Shown: piece after piece, positions 61,207 to 64,000 of the stretch
How positions within the stretch are numbered: position 1 is the first letter of the stretch
Layout: each line of letters begins with the position of its first letter
Assembly (NCBI RefSeq): GCF_000725885.1
Contig: NZ_JODR01000020.1
Location: 66,570 to 130,569, forward strand
Length of the DNA stretch: 64,000 nucleotides
Direction of reading: 5' to 3'
Source: Streptomyces albus subsp. albus
GTDB taxonomy: Bacteria; Actinomycetota; Actinomycetes; Streptomycetales; Streptomycetaceae
Notes under the pieces: model-generated
The model's database searches: none
Seen by the model: the letters and a program-made list of their open reading frames with translations, nothing else
What the model was told of the DNA's origin: nothing
Translations under genes and position numbers: made by a program

Positions 61207-62301
61207 GTGGACAAGGACGGGGCGTCCATACCGGACGAGGAGTGGGAGCGCTTCCTGCGCACGGCCGAGGCCGGGGGAGACGACGCACCCAAGGAGCCCT
61301 CGGCGCGGGCGCGGATGGTGGCCCGGCGGCTGCGCGAGGAGCCGGACCGGCCGACGGGGTGGCGGACGTACCAGCAACAGCCGGCCCGGCAGCGCCGCTT
61401 CAGGGGCCGGCACCTCGCCGTGCTGCTGGGCGCGGCCGTCCTGCTCGTCGCTGCGCTGGCCGGCGGGAGGATGATCGGATGGTTCGGCGGCGACGGCGAC
61501 GAGACACCGCTGGCCGCCGAATCGGAGCAGCCCGGCGGGCCGCCCGCGACTGATGCGGCAGCTCTCCGTCCGACCCGAAAGGAGCCCTTCAGGGGCTCGC
61601 CCGCGGCACGGTGGGACGAGGGAACGGCCGGGATCCACATGCCCGCGGCCCGGGCGACCGGCTGGATGAGCAAGGAAGAGGTCTCCCGGGCGCTGGCGGA
61701 CTCCCGTGACTTCCTCGCCGCGTCCAGCCTGGACACCGGCGTACTGCGGGGACGGTACCCGCACAAAGCGGTCGCGTTCATCAACCCGCAGCAGCCGGAC
61801 GTCCAGAGCTACCTCAAGACGGCGTTCAGCGAGCCCAGCCGGAAGAACGATCCGCTGATGCTGTTCAGCCGCTTCGCGAAGACGAAGGTGCGGCTGGTCG
61901 GGGACGTGGTCAAGACGCGGGGCCGGATCACGTACCGGGAAGGCGAGCGCGGAGCGGTGGAGGTGACCGCGGACGTCACCTTCGTCTATCCGGTCGCGCG
62001 CGCCGACGCCGGAAGCGACGAGGTCGCCCGCACCATCGTGCGGCGCGAGATCGTGATGAGCTGGGACGACCCGGAGCGGGTGAGGACCGAGCAGGGAACG
62101 TTCTCCCTCGTCTCCTACCGGGCGGACACCACCAACGGCGGCTGTGGGCCGCGCACCGGCTACTTCGTCCCCGAATTCGGGGACGAACGCACCGATGCGC
62201 CGGACGGTGCGGATGTCGACCCGTACGACCGCAGCACCTCGATGGACGCACGGATGCGGGAGGCCGCGGGAGCGCGGTGCGGAACCGCCACCCGCTCGTA
62301 G
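61207..62301 (+). CDS. Single-pass membrane protein of unknown function
   Basis: A 364-residue protein with an acidic cytoplasmic N-terminus (VDKDGASIPDEEWERFLRTA), a basic stretch and one transmembrane helix at about 75-95 (LAVLLGAAVLLVAALAGG). A large outer part (about 100-364) follows, with WMSKEEVSRALADSRDFLAAS and a beta-rich region. The GTG at 61207 is chosen because GGGAG lies six bases upstream; GTGs at 61186 and 61204 are also in frame. I recognise the arrangement as common in Streptomyces but not the function. Confidence 0.65.
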   Translation: MDKDGASIPDEEWERFLRTAEAGGDDAPKEPSARARMVARRLREEPDRPTGWRTYQQQPARQRRFRGRHLAVLLGAAVLLVAALAGGRMIGWFGGDGDETPLAAESEQPGGPPATDAAALRPTRKEPFRGSPAARWDEGTAGIHMPAARATGWMSKEEVSRALADSRDFLAASSLDTGVLRGRYPHKAVAFINPQQPDVQSYLKTAFSEPSRKNDPLMLFSRFAKTKVRLVGDVVKTRGRITYREGERGAVEVTADVTFVYPVARADAGSDEVARTIVRREIVMSWDDPERVRTEQGTFSLVSYRADTTNGGCGPRTGYFVPEFGDERTDAPDGADVDPYDRSTSMDARMREAAGARCGTATRS

Positions 62302-62370
62302 ACACCGTGCCGTAGGCCGGTCTGCGGCCGGACGAGCCGCTCCGGCGGCGGAACGACGGATGATGCGGCG

Positions 62371-62417
62371 CCGTGCTCCGGCCACCTCCCTTCGAGGGGG
62401 CTGGAGCACGGCTTTTT
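62371..62417 (+). terminator. Intrinsic terminator with T tract
   Basis: CCGTGCTCC (62371-62379) pairs with GGAGCACGG (62403-62411); CTTTTT follows. It ends the gene for the single-pass membrane protein and sits just before the operator region of the next gene. Confidence 0.75.
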
Positions 62418-62430
62418 CCTCGCCGATGGA

Positions 62431-62464
62431 CGAACTTGTTCGTTACGAACATGTTCGCTACGGT
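62431..62464 (+). promoter_or_regulatory. Promoter with double palindromic operator
   Basis: CGAACTTGTTCG (62431-62442) and CGAACATGTTCG (62446-62457) are two near-identical 12-base palindromes 3 bases apart. They overlap a promoter: TTGTTC (62436-62441), 17-base spacer, TACGGT (62459-62464). TetR-type repressors of flavin monooxygenases often bind such paired sites. No TetR gene is adjacent in the window. Confidence 0.6.
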
Positions 62465-62540
62465 GGAGAGGTCGGCGCGGCTCGTCTCAAGGAGCGGCCC
62501 GACACCTTCTCGCTCGTCCCCCGGCGCCCCTGGAGCACAG

Positions 62541-63683
62541 ATGTCCATCCATCACCCCATCGCGATTATCGGCGGAGGTCTCGGCGGCCTCACCGCCGCC
62601 CGCGTCCTGCACGCGCACGGTGTGGAGGCGACCGTCTTCGAACTGGAGGCATCACCCGCCGCCCGCACCCAGGGCGGCATGCTCGACATCCACGAGGAGA
62701 ACGGCCAGCAGGCACTGCACGCCGCCGGTCTGTACGAGGACTTCGAGAAGATCATCCACCGGGGTGGCCAGGCCATGCGGCTGGTCGGCCCCGACGGCAC
62801 CGTCCACGTGACCCAGGAGGACGACGGCACGGGCGGCCGTCCCGAGGTGGACCGGGGAGACCTGCGCGACCTGCTCCTCGACTCCCTCCCCGGCGACGCG
62901 ATCAGCTGGGGCAGGAAGGCGAGCGGCGTCCGCCCGCTCGGCGGCGGACGCCACGAGGTGACGTTCGCCGACGGATCCGCCATCACCACCGACCTGCTCA
63001 TCGGGGCCGACGGTGCCTGGTCCCGCATCCGGCCGCTGGTCTCCGCCGCCAGGCCCGCCTACACCGGCATCTCGTTCGTGGAGACCGACCTGCACGACGC
63101 CGACGCCCGCCACCCGCGCAGCGCCGCCCTGATCGGCGGCGGGTTCTTCATCTGCCTCGGCGACCGGCGCGGATTCCTCGCACACCGGGAGACCGACGGC
63201 AGCCTGCACGTCTACGCCGCGCTCACAGCGGGTGAGGACTGGCTGGGGACGATCGACTTCCGTGACGTCCCCGCCGCCAAGGCGGCGGTCCTCTCGCACT
63301 TCGAGGGCTGGGACGAAGGACTGCGGGACCTGGTCGCCGACGCCGACGGGGCGCTCGTTCCCCGCCGTATCCACGCCCTGCCGGTCGGGCACCGCTGGGA
63401 CCGCGTTCCGGGCGTGACGCTGCTGGGCGACGCCGCCCATCTGATGTCGCCGTTCGCGGGGGAGGGCGCCAACCTGGCCATGCTCGACGGCGCCGAGCTC
63501 GGCCGGGCGATCGCGGCCCACCCCGGCGACCGCGAGGCCGCGCTGACCGCGTACGAGGAAGCACTCTTCCCCCGCAGCGAGGCGTCCGCCCGTGAGTCCG
63601 CCGCGAGCTTGGAGACCATGTTCGGCGAGCACGGCCTGGAGCGGTTGGCGGAGTTCTTCACCTCTGCCGCGGAAGCCGAGTGA
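62541..63683 (+). CDS. FAD-dependent monooxygenase (TetX/PHBH-like)
   Basis: A 380-residue flavoprotein. It has the FAD Rossmann loop IIGGGLGGLTAARVL at the N-terminus, the DLLIGADGAWSRIRP (DG) motif in the middle and LLGDAAHLMSPFAGEGANLAMLDG (GD motif) near residue 295. GGMLDIHEENGQQAL is typical of TetX-related enzymes. It would hydroxylate a small aromatic or antibiotic-like molecule using NADPH and oxygen; a detoxifying role fits its operator-controlled promoter. GGAG lies 6 bases before the ATG at 62541. TetX-like sequence alone does not prove tetracycline inactivation. Confidence 0.8.
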   Translation: MSIHHPIAIIGGGLGGLTAARVLHAHGVEATVFELEASPAARTQGGMLDIHEENGQQALHAAGLYEDFEKIIHRGGQAMRLVGPDGTVHVTQEDDGTGGRPEVDRGDLRDLLLDSLPGDAISWGRKASGVRPLGGGRHEVTFADGSAITTDLLIGADGAWSRIRPLVSAARPAYTGISFVETDLHDADARHPRSAALIGGGFFICLGDRRGFLAHRETDGSLHVYAALTAGEDWLGTIDFRDVPAAKAAVLSHFEGWDEGLRDLVADADGALVPRRIHALPVGHRWDRVPGVTLLGDAAHLMSPFAGEGANLAMLDGAELGRAIAAHPGDREAALTAYEEALFPRSEASARESAASLETMFGEHGLERLAEFFTSAAEAE

Positions 63684-63731
63684 CGACCCCGTTTCGTCAC
63701 GTACCGGCCCGAAGGCCGGCGCGCACGACGA

Positions 63732-63768
63732 AGGAGCGGCTGGAAGGGGGACCCTTCCAGCCGCTCCT
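63732..63768. terminator. Long hairpin terminator between convergent genes
   Basis: AGGAGCGGCTGGAAGGG and its complement form a 17-base perfect stem with a 3-base loop between the monooxygenase and the leftward transglycosylase gene. It probably terminates both. Confidence 0.75.
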
Positions 63769-63807
63769 GCTCTCGCATGCGGTGCTGTGGTGTCGGTGCC
63801 TGCCCGG

Positions 63808-64000
63808 TCAGTAGGCGGAGTCGACGTTGTCCATGGTGCCGTAGCGGTCGGCGGCGTAGTTGCAGGCCGCGACGATGTTGGCCACCGGGTCGGTGAGCTT
63901 GTCGGCGGTGCCCTTGACGTGGTACTGGTCGAAGGTGGGCTGGATCACCTGGAGCAGGCCCTTGGAGGGGATGCCCTTCTGGGCGTTGATGTCCCAGTCG
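63808..64000 (-). CDS. Transglycosylase SLT-type protein, C-terminal part (partial)
   Basis: The leftward frame ending with TGA at 63808-63810 gives 64 residues: DWDINAQKGIPSKGLLQVIQ at the start of the visible part, then PTFDQYHVKG and a C-terminal segment ending TMDNVDSAY. GLLQVIQPTF is the conserved core of lytic transglycosylase (SLT) domains, and this tail is typical of secreted Streptomyces cell-wall lytic proteins. The N-terminus lies beyond the right edge. Confidence 0.8.
   Translation of the reverse strand, partial: DWDINAQKGIPSKGLLQVIQPTFDQYHVKGTADKLTDPVANIVAACNYAADRYGTMDNVDSAY

Overview
The DNA is very GC-rich, with strong third-position GC bias, GTG starts, frequent stop/start (ATGA, GTGA) overlaps, rare TTA codons and Streptomyces-typical families (DUF4232 lipoprotein, DUF6314, FCD-GntR, CynX-type MFS). 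It is almost certainly a Streptomyces or close relative chromosome.

Layout. 1-13.7 kb holds accessory and regulatory genes: a CynX-type transporter with a GntR regulator, a TTA-containing lipoprotein, a LysR/diaminopropionate ammonia-lyase divergent pair plus a LysE exporter, a DUF4232 lipoprotein divergent from a membrane-anchored HTH protein, a TetR pair with a clear operator, an oxidoreductase/AraC pair and a DUF6314 protein. 14.0-19.1 kb is a catabolic operon (MHS transporter, acyl-CoA ligase, enoyl-CoA hydratase) divergent from a LysR gene.

19.5-54.8 kb is the centre of the window: a nonribosomal peptide metallophore locus of the pyochelin/yersiniabactin/coelibactin type. A leftward operon encodes a peptide/nickel-type ABC importer (binding protein, two permeases, double ATPase). 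A rightward run of 14 genes encodes a type II thioesterase, salicylate synthase, thiazolinyl imine reductase, a VOC protein, a Cy-A(MT)-PCP-TE synthetase, a YbtP/YbtQ-like ABC pair, a saccharopine-dehydrogenase-like protein, an unusual double methyltransferase, an asparagine-synthetase-like amidotransferase, two P450s, an aryl-AMP ligase and an ArCP-Cy-A-PCP-Cy-A-PCP synthetase. The 374-bp divergent region carries two Zur-box-like palindromes, each placed on a promoter, so the locus is predicted to be repressed by zinc. The parts predict salicylate loaded on the ArCP and extended by three heterocyclised residues, with one ring reduced and methylated, then further oxidised, methylated and perhaps amidated.

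54.9-64.0 kb is mostly general cell functions: an RNase H-like protein, a MarR/methyltransferase pair, an AAA ATPase with a TPR membrane protein, a D,D-carboxypeptidase-like protein, a single-pass membrane protein, a TetX-like monooxygenase behind a double operator, and the end of a transglycosylase gene. Strong hairpin terminators separate many units.
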